From: Takakia lepidozioides
Lineage: Eukaryota > Streptophyta > Takakiopsida > Takakiales > Takakiaceae
NCBI GenBank assembly: GCA_030704615.1
Contig: CM060732.1
Span: 34,639,053 to 34,703,052 of the forward strand
Length of the DNA: 64,000 nucleotides
Reading direction: 5' to 3'
The notes beneath the pieces were generated by a model, which saw only the letters and a list, made by a program, of their open reading frames with translations, made no database searches and was not told the origin of the DNA. Shown here one piece after another: positions 1 to 11,700 of the stretch (positions are counted from its first letter, which is position 1; each line of letters starts with the position of its first letter). Both the position numbers and the translations under genes were made by a program.

Positions 1-2580
1 CTTTGCCTCATGCTCTCTTCGTGATTATTGACAAACTCGGGTGTTCGAAGCTTTGTGCCTGGTGAGGGTGCGGAAGGACACTCTTCCTCCTGGTATTGTT
101 GAGTTCCAGTTGAGGGACCTTGTAGCTCACATTGACCCCACCTGCGAGCCTATGGAGGATGATGTAATCTTCAATTACATGGACTTGGGTCGAACTACGA
201 AAAGGTCGACTGGTGTCCCTTGGAGAGGTGCCCAAGAGACATCCCCAGCTTTCATGCAAACTTTGGTGGAGACATGCAGCCGTCACGGTGGATGAGTGCT
301 TGACTTGTCTATTGGCACAGGTGGGGCCTTGAACACTGTATTTGAAATATGGGCAGTGGGCTTAGGGAAGCCCTGTTTTAATTTCTTGTTCAGCTTCGAT
401 TTGCAAGAGCATCTTTTCATGCAAAAGCGCCTGAAGGCACTTCTTCGGCATGGAGGCTGATACGGAGCTCTTCTCAAGCGAGCTTCATCATCTTGATCGG
501 GCACTACTTCTGCCCCATCCACGGAGGGACTTCTGGAGGAGCCCAAAGCGCCTGACGAGGATCTCGACGTGGACTCCGATTTTGAGTATGAGTAAGTTCG
601 GCTCTTGTCGTGCAAAATATGTTGCATTTCCTTGTGTCATTCCCGTTCGACAGATGGTTGCTTACATTGTCTATTTCTGCATGATAACATCTACCACCAT
701 TCCTCTTCTTGCTTTCCAGAGTTCGGCACCAATCATCGAATCAGCAGACACCTTTCGGTTTCCAAGGATACTACATGACCTCGAGTCCCCCTAGAGCTTA
801 CCGCTTGCCGGTTTACGCGGAAGCATGCGCACTGGTGTTGTCCCAACAAACAATGTATTCGCCTCTCCATGGGGATCGTGGAAAAAAAAAACGTCGCGGA
901 TAGGCTGTTGTGTTCATAGATGATATTGCTGCAGACTCTGGAAGTGGTTCCTCTGAAACCTCCAGTAGTTCTTGAGGTTCATGTACCGAGGCGTAATAAA
1001 TTGTGTTTTGGTGTTGCTTCCATCCCCAAACTATTTTTCAAGTTCTTCGCGCATTCCCGTAAGTACAGTTAGGGATTGTCTGGGGTAGGTCTTGAGATTC
1101 CGGCATTGGAAAATATTTGTGGGTTGGAATGAATGAACTACTTTGCAAAAAGAGGCTTTTCTTTTAATATTCAATTCTCTAACGGGCGATCTCCTCATTC
1201 CAAAATCATGTCCTCAATCCTAAACCATCCACAAACCTACCATTGTTCTTGGCCGGAAAGAATATTAATGTGGGGCGATGAAGGGGGTTCAAAAAATAAG
1301 GACATAAGCGACAACCGATCCGCGGTAATGGGGGGGGGGGGGGGGGGCATGGGAGAACCCATGTGAAATACAAGAACCACAGAATTAAACAGAATACCTC
1401 TTTACAAGGTAGAGTCATTCCAAAAAACAAAAATGGTGGCCGAAGCCAGGATCAAAATTCACTGCTATTAGACGTTTTGGTTTACAAATTCAGTACACAT
1501 GTTGCAACCAGTGTTGTGCGGTTATTTGATTTTTTTAATATCAGCTGGTTACAGATGTTTAACTTTAACTTTGTGCAGTTCACATCCTTCGGTTTCGGGA
1601 TTTTGGAGCTTTTCCGTTTCTGTTATCCTGCCGGTTGGCAACAAATACAACCCTAAGCAGTTATGGACAAATGGAGTTTATGTAAGGTTGGCCTCCGGCG
1701 GTTCAGTATCCAGTTATCAAACAAATCTAAATTTATTTTAATAACATAAAATAACCCAAACTAAAAATCTAACGTATTAAAAATAAAAATGGTGCCCTCT
1801 GAAACGTGCCCTTCTGAACATGATGAGCAGAAATGAAATGAAGACATGCCATCTCTTGACTATGGCCCGCCTCCTTTGTGTCAAGTGAACAAATAACCGG
1901 CTATTATCCGGATTATAAACTCTGGTTGTCAATGCCGGATATATCCTGCTTCTTTTGGCCACTGGTTCTAGTTCAAATCAAATTTAAAAAATATACAAAA
2001 TCACCGGTTCTCAAACGGATCCGGTTATCCCATCTTTTCAGATGCGGTTCTTATCGGAGGCAGATATTTGACTCTTTGACCTCCGGCAGATCCACATATC
2101 TATATTCCGGTTGGGACCCACGGGGGGTTTGAGGCTGAATCAAATATCCGCGCAACACTGGTTGAAACGGGTGGATTTCATCCTTATGTACAAATGGTAC
2201 AATAGTCATGTGTATGAGTGCATGGGCCTACAAGCATGGCACTTCGTTATTGTCTTCGGAACGAAAACACTTACTCAAATTTCTCTTATCAGTCTTCATC
2301 TCATTGGCATTTCTGTACCTCAAAATTGTACAGCTGTGTGGGGACACTATGGTCTCCTACGGAACCTATACTGAAGGGGGCTTTAAACAAGAAATGGATT
2401 GGAAGAAGAAAAAAGCTATGAATGCAGTGTTAGGGAAAATTTAGCAAAACATCACTATTCATTATAATCAGAACTCAAACATTGGGAGTGTATGGATTGC
2501 ATTCATTTCTTTTGACAACGTCGTTGACGTGTAATTCTTCTGAATACATTGCATGCATTTCACTCGACAGTTTCATTCAC
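1..2580. other. Gene-poor stretch, nothing recognised
   Basis: No open frame here resembles a family I know. The frame at 41-295 (+) lacks recognisable motifs. At 440-593 (+) a short acidic stretch reads EDLDVDSDFEYE before a stop, but its frame is broken upstream. A run of about 18 G lies at 1330-1347. The rest is ordinary noncoding sequence, becoming AT-rich after 1500. Confidence 0.4.
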
Positions 2581-2587
2581 TCCGGTT

Positions 2588-2652
2588 GGGGTTTAGGGTT
2601 AGGGTTTATGGTTTAAAGTTTGGAAATGGGATTTAGGGTTTGCGATTACGGT
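2588..2652. repeat. Interstitial telomere-like repeat
   Basis: Three or four tracts close to the plant telomere unit TTTAGGG (GTTTAGGGTTAGGGTTTATG and variants) occur here, with diverged units after them. They lie directly against an AT microsatellite. They look like an old interstitial telomeric insertion or chance low-complexity sequence; the number of perfect units is small. Confidence 0.5.
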
Positions 2653-2653
2653 T

Positions 2654-2680
<27 letters not shown>
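2653..2680. repeat. (TA)n microsatellite
   Basis: An uninterrupted TA run of about 13 units joins the telomere-like tract to the LTR-like sequence that follows. Confidence 0.85.
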
Positions 2681-2684
<4 letters not shown>

Positions 2685-2689
2685 TGACG

Positions 2690-2990
2690 CCTCCCGAAGG
2701 AAGCGTAAATGATGTGTCTCTTCGCCCCGAAGGGTTACTACCTTCCGCTAGAAAGGTGGACACCTTTGTGATACCAAGGGTGGATTGAACCCACAACCAC
2801 TTCCGAGGTGGTATGGACCCATTACCACTGGGCTACAACTTGGTTGTCTTACGGTTTGTAATAGGCATATTTCCGCGGGAATGGGTGACCTTCCGCGGTA
2901 ATAGGCCCGCAAACTTAGACCACTTTCATGCCATGTGGGCTGGGCTCATAGGCTCATAGACTCACGGGGGGTTGGGCTCACGATCTAGCA
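2690..2990 (-). mobile_element. LTR-like terminus (minus strand)
   Basis: Read on the minus strand, a purine-rich run (GATGGGGGAA) is followed at about 2990 by TGCTAGATCGTGAGCCC, which looks like a polypurine tract followed by an LTR start. The same terminus occurs around the chromovirus insertion at 32255 and 38597-38616, so at least two copies of this family are in the window. The other LTR border was not found and the family is unknown. The segment contains a tRNA-like sequence. Confidence 0.45.
2775..2843 (-). repeat. tRNA-like segment (SINE head or relic)
   Basis: On the minus strand there is an A-box-like TAGCCCAGTGG (2825-2835) and a B-box-like GGTTCAATCC (2782-2791). Between them is a 5-bp stem (ACCAC/GTGGT) with a seven-base loop CTCGGAA, giving a nominal CGG anticodon. 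The T stem pairs poorly and no acceptor stem closes, so this is a tRNA-derived repeat or decayed tRNA rather than a working gene. Confidence 0.45.
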
Positions 2991-3119
2991 TTCCCCCATC
3001 TTGGCCCATGGGGTCCTCAATTTTCATCACTTTCTCAATTTCAACGGTAATCTTCTGTTGTACTACGATGCTTACATCATGGGATTTTTTTTTGGATTCT
3101 AACAAATTTTTGCACCTTT

Positions 3120-3525
3120 GAAGTTGAATTGGATGATTTTTGGATTGTATCCCAAGTTAGGCACTTGTGGCCGGAGCATGTGAAATTTTCCGATATGGCT
3201 TTTGGTGTAGGAACACGTTTGACTCAATCCTTTTTGGATGATTTAAAAGGCACCTGCTTTCTAGCTTCCAAGCTTGTCATCTTGATGTTGAAATATAAAT
3301 TCAATTTTTAGAATAAGAAGAATGGAAGGTGGATGTGCAGATACACTAACTCAGATGATATGGGAAGCTCTGAAGATTTATGGTGGCCTTACTGAAGAAC
3401 AAGTGGGGGAATGCCTGCTCTCTCTAGGAGCAGATGGTGCCTCTGTTTTCCAGGGTATCAGAACTGGGGTGGCAGCTCAGATTAAGAGAGACCATGCCCC
3501 ATATATGTTGATTGTCAAAAGCTAG
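3120..3525 (+). pseudogene. hAT-like transposase fragment (DUF4371 type)
   Basis: Two adjacent frames (3129-3311 and 3322-3525) read as a piece of the transposase family that in plants and animals carries the DUF4371 domain. The clearest match is the stretch with SLGADGASVFQGIRTGV followed by an RDHAPY-like motif, which in the family precedes a histidine-containing block. That next block is missing: the frame stops at 3523-3525. No terminal inverted repeats or complete catalytic triad can be seen. It is a dead relic; assignment rests on remembered motif similarity. Confidence 0.5.
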
Positions 3526-4112
3526 CCAACACCAAGATCCAATCCCATAGTGGCTGCTTGAAAGTTCATATAGTGATTGTAAGGATGCTGTTATTGATTG
3601 ATGCAGCTTGACTCCCTCACACTAAAACATCGGTTTGTGCTTGTTGGAGTTCAAGGTTGGGGGGAACCACTTGAGCTGCCAATCTCGAACAAGCCGAAAA
3701 ACTCTCCTGAAATCCCCTTCAAGAAAGTGAGGCATTTTTTTCTTGCTTCCAGACAGCGTCCACACATCCCAAAAGCGAAGCTTTTGCATGTTGGTTCAAT
3801 TAATATCAATGAATTTACACCCAACTAAGGGATAACTTATGTGAATAATGAGAGGAAGATATATTTACTACTCCTCCGTCAGCTGTGAGGGCACTGTCAT
3901 CGGAAGGATTTGTAGCGAGCCGTGGTGCGATGCTCAATTGTTGCGCAAAAGGGTTGTGCTGTTGTGGATCTACTGGTTTTTCTCTTTATCTCTCCTGGAC
4001 TCCACCTTGTAACTTTAGTTTTTGTTCTTGCAGGTTCTAAAGCATTTGCTGATAGTCCTCCAGAACAAGCTATGATTCTGTTGCCTAGTACTGTCAAGTG
4101 TGAGTGGATTTG

Positions 4113-4182
4113 ATGGCGTCTCATTAGGTGTGCAAGTGTCTGCATACTCGGCAGAAAAGGGGGTTCAACTCCCCCTAACTTC
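4113..4182 (+). repeat. tRNA-like segment with intact T arm
   Basis: A perfect T-arm-like hairpin (GGGGG, loop TTCAACT, CCCCC at 4159-4175) follows a perfect 5-bp anticodon-type stem (TCTGC/GCAGA at 4139-4155) with a seven-base loop. No 7-bp acceptor stem closes it, so a SINE head or tRNA relic is more likely than an active tRNA gene. Confidence 0.4.
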
Positions 4183-4422
4183 TTGGGCATACATATATAG
4201 ATACAATGAAATACGGAGACGTGACATAATAGCTTCGGCAACACTCTACCATTCTTCTTGCAGAAAACAATGAAATAGGGGATGTATGTATGGAGATGAC
4301 CCACCTTTTTTTGTGAAAATTGAATGTAGTTCTTAGAATTCGTTGCTAATAGTGTGGAGCAACGCGAAACCCTAGTCAGCTTAACATAACTTTCGAAAGC
4401 AATAACACATCAGCTCATGAGC

Positions 4423-4500
4423 TGGTAGCTCAGCTGGTAAGTGCACAATGTGTCGCCCTGCCTAATGGCTTATCTGGAAGGGGTTAATTTTTCCCCCTCC
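4423..4500 (+). repeat. tRNA-derived SINE-like head
   Basis: GGTAGCTCAGCTGGTAAGTGC at 4424-4444 is close to the 5' half of many tRNAs, including the internal A box. The expected B box about 45 bases on is degraded (GGGGTTAATTTTTCCCC). This pattern fits an old SINE or tRNA pseudogene. Confidence 0.4.
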
Positions 4501-4679
4501 TCAAGGGCCTGAATTGTGACTCAGCAGTCGCTCCCAGGTTTCGTTTTTAAAAAAGAAAAAAGAAAAAAAAAAGCAATACCCCATTCATCAATAACTCATA
4601 CATCCATAATACTTCCAATAACATGTACATCCATCCATCTTCTGCCAGACCGGCCGTGCGCCTCCGGCTACTGGCAACG

Positions 4680-4775
4680 ATTGCGGGAGAGAGGGCGAGG
4701 GAGAGGGGGAGAGAGAGAGAGCGGGAGAGGGAGAGAGGGAGAGAGGGAGAGAGAGGGAGGGAGAGCGAGGGAAGG
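4680..4775 (+). repeat. GA-rich purine tract
   Basis: About 95 bases of almost pure purine (GAGAGAGG units). It creates several spurious arginine/glutamate- or serine/leucine-rich open frames on both strands. Such tracts are common in plant 5' leaders. Confidence 0.8.
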
Positions 4776-4885
4776 AGGGGGTCTTGCCCCGGGCTCGTGT
4801 TTTTCACTGCGCACTCGATCACAAAGCACAGCAAAGAGATTGGTGGAGCAGAATCCTGGCAACGATTCTGTCACAGGGTAACACA

Positions 4886-5113
4886 ATGTCGCTCGGTGCT
4901 CGCCTTCCAGACACCACATTATTGGCCTTGGATGCCAGACCTGCTGGAAGTTGGTCTGCGACCACCATCGCGGCGGATCCCGGAATTGACGAAGCCAGCA
5001 ACAGCGATTCCGTCGCTTTGAGGCTAACTTCTCTGATCAATGGTTTGTCCATCCTCGATGGAGATGATAGTACTGGTGACTCAGGATTTGAAACCGTTAA
5101 AGCAGGACATTGA
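4886..5113 (+). other. Possible short ORF or first exon, unrecognised
   Basis: An ATG just downstream of the GA-rich tract opens a 75-residue frame beginning MSLGARLPD and ending at a TGA. A GA-rich leader before an ATG is common in plants, which is the only reason to list it. A second frame at 5683-5880 (+), charged and helix-like (LEEEKERVQQAA), could be an exon of the same unknown gene. I recognise neither, and no convincing splice chain joins them. Confidence 0.18.
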
Positions 5114-5880
5114 AATCCATGTCTTCTTTTGCTGGATGTGTGCACCGTCCTAGGGATCGTGCAAGAAGGTCAATTCTATTTTAGTAGTGTGTCATATGAT
5201 TCGAGGGAGAAAGTTGCATTTAAAAAAAAAAACATACCGGACAGAAACAGGGATAGAGTCACAAGGACACAGTAGGACATGGGGACAGGGACGGGCATAT
5301 GATCATGGCCAATATAGATTGAAAGACGCAACTTCTTGGTTTGATACAGAATGTGTTCAGCATACGCATGCAGCTGTGGAGCACCTTCTTCCAGCAGTAA
5401 CGTGAGCCACACATCTAGCCTTTTCGTCTGTCACATCATGGATATTGCGTGATGAATGAGGATAACTGTACATATCCTAGAATGGGAATGCATCAAGGCT
5501 TAGGAGCACTGAATCGATGTTTACCACTTGCCCTCCCTAATTTCGATCACATGCACAATGGGAAAGAATGTAGGCGAATCTATTCCAAAAGTATCCTGAG
5601 CTTGAGTCAGCCGAGTCCTTGTCTCAAAATTGAGTCATGCCGCCATTCAGCACTGCTGTGTCGAATCTGACAAATTGATGAAATGGTCATTACAAGCAGT
5701 GATATCAAAGTAGGTTCAGAGGAGATCGCGGAGTTGGTGCATCATTCGCGGGAGTGTGCCTTACTCCGCAAGAGTCAGCTCGAAGAAGAAAAAGAGAGAG
5801 TTCAGCAAGCAGCATGCCGTGTGTTGGACGTACTGAACCGTCGAATGGATGTAAGCGAACAACAAACACCTCTTGCTTGA

Positions 5881-8750
5881 TATCGTACTGTTGTGCCCTT
5901 GTTCATGCAAGGTCAAGTCATGTGCTTCATATGATGTTATTAGTTTGTAGCTAGCAGCTGTTTCCAGTTCTCTTGCTCATGAAGGCGGATCGAAGTGAGT
6001 CTTTCCCCTATCGCAGGTCCAATGATCCAATGAAAGAGATGAAGCTCGGAAGGAGGTTGCAACTGTGATTTACTTCTCACCGCTCCGGCTGCAACTAATT
6101 TTGTAGCAATCCAACCTTGGAAACATAGTGACCATTGCAGAGCTACTGCTTGAACCATTTTCTGGCTTTCATTAGAAAATAGTATCCAGACCAAGTGAGT
6201 TTGGGAACAGAATTTCGTGAATTTTGAGCTTGCAGCTGTTGCAGCGTACCATACATAGAATAGGTGTCATCGATGAAGCTTAACTCAGAGTGAGTACAAG
6301 AAGTACGAGTACATCAGCTGGTTGATACTCTGAAATGATTGTTGCCTTTGGAATGTGGGAGCAGTCGATAGCTGGTGAATGAGCTTATGTAGGAGAGAGG
6401 AAATGGTCGATTTAAACCACTAAACGTCGTTCTCTCGTTTGTTCGATTGGGAAACAGCGCCCGTAACTACTTCGTGCTCGGACACGAAGTTCAGGCTTCG
6501 CTATATCGTCTACGAGCTTATCTTGAACCTGAAGTTGCCGCGCGTAGAGCTACGTGTACGTAAAAACCTGCTCTAGATTTTCCTTTGTACTTTTTAGGGC
6601 ATTTTGAAGCAGAACTCCCCAGTGCACAAGTGGCATGGAACCAGTCGTGCCATTTGGGAGCGGGAGCATGGAACGGGTGGTTCCATTTCTGGAACCACGT
6701 TGCCATAGGGAGATTAGTGGAACGCAATCTCGTCCCTTGGATGACATATCATCTAGGGTTGATGTGAAGCCAGCTAGTCAGAGGGTGGAACCAGGTGAGC
6801 AAATTTTTACGCAGCAGAAAGTTCCTGCCCGCGGACTTTCGGCCGTTTGCGGGTATGGCCTCGGGCTCCCGCCCTCGGGCCCACGGCGGAAAGTCCTCGG
6901 GCAGGAACTTTCCGCTATACATAGTACATACGTTTGAAGGATTTCACTTGTCGATTCCAGATGGAAGAGTAATGGAGCTGCAGTGAGCTCCAATTGCTGG
7001 AGTGCCAAGCGTTTTATCATTTTTTTGAACTTTGACAATCTGTTGTTGGCATCTCTGGGTTTTGGACGTAAAAAGCCGCCTAGAAATTTTCCTTTGGTAA
7101 ATTGTTATTTCTCAGACGGGAAGTTGTCATCCTGACAGGAGGAGATAAGCTTAAGTACGGCAGGCGGACCTTACGAAATTCGTAAGATGACGATTTTGGG
7201 GGCCCAATGAATGCGGAAGGTTGGTCTTTTACGCCTTCCGCCGTTTTCAAACACGTGAACTCGGGCAAAAGTGCTTCATCAGCTGCCCTTCCCCTATTCG
7301 TCACATCAGGCAACTTGCACTTCATCCGACACATCAAAACATCGACCACAGTGTTCACGTTAAAAGCAGGTGTGGCGGGTTCTGCCACTTTTTCAGCCTA
7401 ATTCTCAGGCCGAATCGGCTACCCAGGGCAACATCGGCAGGGATGGCCGATTACGCACAGAGATCGTTAAACTTACTATTGAGGCCCGTGTCATCAGCCA
7501 TGAACTCAACCGCCATCTCTCTGAGGCTCGCCCCGTTTATATCCTCTCCGGGGCTCTGAATCTGGGCAATCGATATGGGATAATCGAAACTCAATCATAT
7601 TGCGCCACGTAGCGGCGAGAATCCGCCACACCTTTTAACGCCAGTGAACGGGCCGCGTTGGCCGACTCTGCCATGTGGGCGGCCATAGGGCTCGCCCTGA
7701 CGCATCACAAAACGTTACTGCTGATGAGAAAGAAGACATCTCGACTGGGTAACAACTAGTAACTAAACGTAACTAACTCCATCCTCCATCCATTCACTCC
7801 AGAGCATCTCTCGCTCTGCAGGAGAAGGCTGCGCAAAAGTGAGAGAGAGCGCTGTGCAGCCACCATCAATTTGAGCGCAAGTTCTTCAGAGTACCTAATG
7901 CTCTCCGCCTGCGTGATAACATAACATTGACTGGAGCTTGCGAAATTGTTGTCTCAAAGCTTCTGGTGGACTTTGCTTTTCCGTAGCCCTGTTCACCACT
8001 CAATGCCCCACAGGAGAACGCGGGCACCCGTTTTTCGACACCTCCACGTCACTTCCAGTTCAACACAGATATCCATGTACATATAGATAAGGAAGTCTCA
8101 AAGTTTCAGACAGTGTACCAACAGCGCGCCCGACCGATGCTTTGAAGTAGTCACTTTGTCACGTCCCTCTTTAAGGAAATGTAAGGAAAACAATTATCCG
8201 CTCACCACATCACGCACTCTTGCATCCGGCTACATGTCGAACGTGGCGTGTCGGTGACCCCACACAATCACCCTACAATGGCTCGTCACTTCAAAGTTGA
8301 CCTGCAAGCGCACCTCTGACGACAGATAGAAATCACGATTATACAAGAACAGGTTCACAAATTTCTTGACTTCGTCTCCAATCTACTTTAAGAGTCGCAG
8401 AATGAGCCATAGAAAAGGAAAGTGTGGGACACCACAAAATGAAAGAGTGGACTAGGGAGGGCGATGACGGTGGCTAAACTGGCGTTAGGAACGGGCTCGT
8501 TATCTAGCTTCTGATACCGAAATCAGGGAGGGAGAGAGGAACGAACGGAAGGAGATGCGAGTAAAGCGCCGCCTCTTATTAGTCACCTAGAAAGCCAGGG
8601 AGACAGAAAGAGAGACACTTAGGAGGTTGAGAAAAGAAAGTAAGAGGGATGACGTGTATCTAAATTGCCTTCATGAGCGCGGCTACATCAGCTAGACTCA
8701 CTTTCTTCCCCTCTTGCTGACTTCCACCATTGCAAGGTGAAGGAACAGAG
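5881..8750. other. Mostly noncoding upstream region
   Basis: No family-level match found. A fold-back lies at 6814-6916 (listed separately). Two similar stretches starting ACGTAAAAA at about 6555 and 7068 may be a direct repeat. The frame at 7370-7612 (+) is unrecognised. The last few hundred bases before 8751 presumably hold the leader and promoter of the acetyl-CoA synthetase gene, but no clear TATA box was identified. Confidence 0.3.
6814..6916. repeat. GC-rich fold-back (hairpin) element
   Basis: Arms at 6814-6845 and 6884-6916 are near-perfect reverse complements (both contain GAAAGTTCCTGCCCG in one orientation) around a loop of roughly 38 bases. The arms and loop are far richer in GC than their flanks. 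This could be a small fold-back transposon or the tip of a larger inverted repeat. Confidence 0.7.
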
Positions 8751-11700
8751 ATGGAGGACCGGCATAGAGTGGAGAGGCGTTTGGCGACAAATTGCAGGCA
8801 CTTTGCAGAATCCACGGCTGCCACATCATGGGCTTTGCGGCGATCCGATTGCAATCATCACGCCACTGAGGCGGAAGCGGAGAAAGCATTGGTGCCAGTG
8901 CCCCCGCATTTCGCATCCCAGGCAGTTGTGTCGTCAAGGCAGCAGGTGAAGAAATTTTGTGTTTCTTGGGAATGAGGCACCGGGGATGTAGTAAAGCGAG
9001 TAATAAGTAATAACAGTTTGATGCTTGTCGATGAGAGCTTTGGTACTTGCACTTTAGGTGGTTGCTGGATGAGGTTGGATACACACTCTGTTAGCTACGT
9101 GAATTGAAAAGGTCAGTTGTTGCATGAAACTAGACGAGCTTCCGTCTCCTTAGTATCACTCATTGCAGATGTCATCAAGCTTTTCGAGAGCAATGAGGAA
9201 ATGACTTGGAAGTCTGCAATAGTTTTTGTGGGACTGGATTTATTGCAGTAGTACTTCCCTTTGCTTCCATGTCAACGGTGTTATTTTGAGTTCCTGACTG
9301 CATTACCCGCCGTCCATCCACTATGTTTCCGAATATTCCAGGTCCAAACTCAGATTATTTTCTCCTCGCAATGTGCTAATACCGTGGGGTACTGCTGAAC
9401 ACCTAGAAAGACCGGGAAAGAAGTATGGTCAAATTTTAACAGGAGCTGTTCTTCAATTCAATTAATCCAAGTATGGGAGCTGTATTAGAATCCCTCTATT
9501 TCTAAAATCCTCTAGGCTGTTTGGACATCTCAGGTCAATTAGAGCAGTTAATTTTTGAGAAACAGATATTTTGTTGAGTGCCACTGAACAACTATCAGAT
9601 AAGCCACCAGTTGTTTCTTCTTTATATAAGGAGCTTTGTGTGGTGCTTTTGAGACTTATCCAAGTCTATTTTATATGGAAGATGATCCACAGATGAATTT
9701 TCAGAGTTAATTCACTAAGATCAACACCTCAATGGAGCTTTGGGGTCCTCAAATGACGCTCAGCCAGCACTGCTACTGTCTTTGCTTTATGTATATTGGT
9801 TTTGACCATGGCAGAACAGTGAAAGAGCAGTTTATTGGAGAGAAGAACTTTGCTTTCTTCAAGCTGAGATGTGGTAATAGTATGAGCTTCAGCATAATGA
9901 GAAATTTTGTGCTTTCAAGTGTGAGTTGCATGAAGTTGAGGTGTTGTTCGCCTAAAGAGGTTGTAGTCCAGAAACATTTTTGAGAGGAATTGGAAAATGA
10001 AAAATTGAGGATGGGTTTTGGGAGGAGGGATCAGTACGAGGATTTGTACAAGCAGTCTATCCAAGATCCCAGCAGTTTTTGGACGAACATTGCCGAGCAA
10101 TTTCACTGGGAGCGCAAATGGGATACAAGCCAGCCAGTTTGTCGCCACAACTTTGACTTGCAGAAAGGTCCTATTTTTATTGAGGTCAGTTGCAACACTG
10201 CTAAAGCTATTTATAGGGAACCCCTGGGACAGGCCATCCAAAACTATGTTAATGATCATCAAATGTTGCTACCTTTGGTACCTTGTTCTAAGAACCCAGT
10301 ATGACCTGGGACTAAACTGAAATGACATGCTTTCTGCAGCTCAAGTTCCCCAGACTACTTTGTTTTCCTTACAAAATTCATTGTAACCTGTGTTAAGGGA
10401 TCAGTGTTTCAAAATTATTCTAGGTCTGTGTACAAGCATTATTGTGCTTTTGTGGGGTCTGGATGGATGGATGCAGTGGTTTCGAGGAGGCTACACAAAC
10501 ATCTGCTATAATGCATTGGATAGGCATGTGCTGGAAGGACGGGGAAACCAGGTTGCATTATTATGGGAGGGCAACGACCCCGACTGTGATGCTCGCCTCA
10601 CCTACCATGATATGTTACAGAAGACCTGCCAGGTGCAGAGTGTTACAGCATTTTCTAAACTCTTAGAAACTCAACTGCCCTGCCAGCTCTTTTCGGAAGG
10701 TCACATCGAGAGTACTGTGACTTCCAGAAGAGTTTTTGCACATTTCTCTTCTATTGAATCTATACACACTCTAAATCAAGTTGTTCATGATGTTGAATGT
10801 TTTTTATCTGGTTGTCCCATGCATGTAGCTGCTGATGACTTATGTACCACCTTATGCACAAAGTAGCAACAAACATCAGGAACAACATACAGTTGAAGTG
10901 ACGATTCCATGCATTAATGACTGCCCTGCCTGTAAAACTTCAACTGTAAATTCTATGACCTTAACCCCATCATACCCCAGATGCGATACCTCTTCTAATA
11001 GACGTATTGTGGATGCAACTGGTTTAAAGCACTTGAAGGAATGTCTCAATAAATGGCAGATGAAGTGGTACCTGGATTTTGTGTGCAAGAAGACTTAGAA
11101 GCCTGAAATTGTTTCGTTTTGCAGCTGGCTAACTACTTGCGGTCAAGGGGAGTGCAAAAGGGGGACATAGTTTGCATTTACATGCCCATGATCCCAGAAC
11201 TTCCTATTGCAATGCTTGCCTGTGCCCGAATTGGGGCTCTTCACTCGGTGCAGTTCCTCTCTTCGCTCATGTTTCTGGCAGTTTGAGAGAGAACTTTGGA
11301 CACTTAGATGCTGTTCATATTTGTAGACACTTGTTATATGTATTCTAAGCATTTGTAAGCAACTATAGACAGTACATCTCCTACTATTCGGCCAAAACTA
11401 CACATAATTAGCATTGACAAAGTGGCCAAAATCGTGCGGGATTTGCAGTAGTCGACCAGGCTCCTACTGAGTAATAAATTTGAAATAGCATAGATATCCA
11501 AAACAAATTTTGCAGACAGGCAGTAAAATGCACAATGGGATGTGCATCACCAGGTGGTGTTTGCAGGGTACAGTGCAGAGGCACTAGCAGGTCGCATTTT
11601 GGACTCCCAAGCAGCAGTGCTCCTCACATGCTCAGCAGGCTTGCGTGGAGAAAAGATCTTACCTCTTAAGGCCATTGCTGATGAAGCTCTCCGTTTGTGC

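Noticed and set aside
4516-5021. Arginine/glutamate- and serine/leucine-rich frames on both strands
   Set aside because: They are produced by the GA-rich purine tract at 4680-4775; low complexity, no domain.
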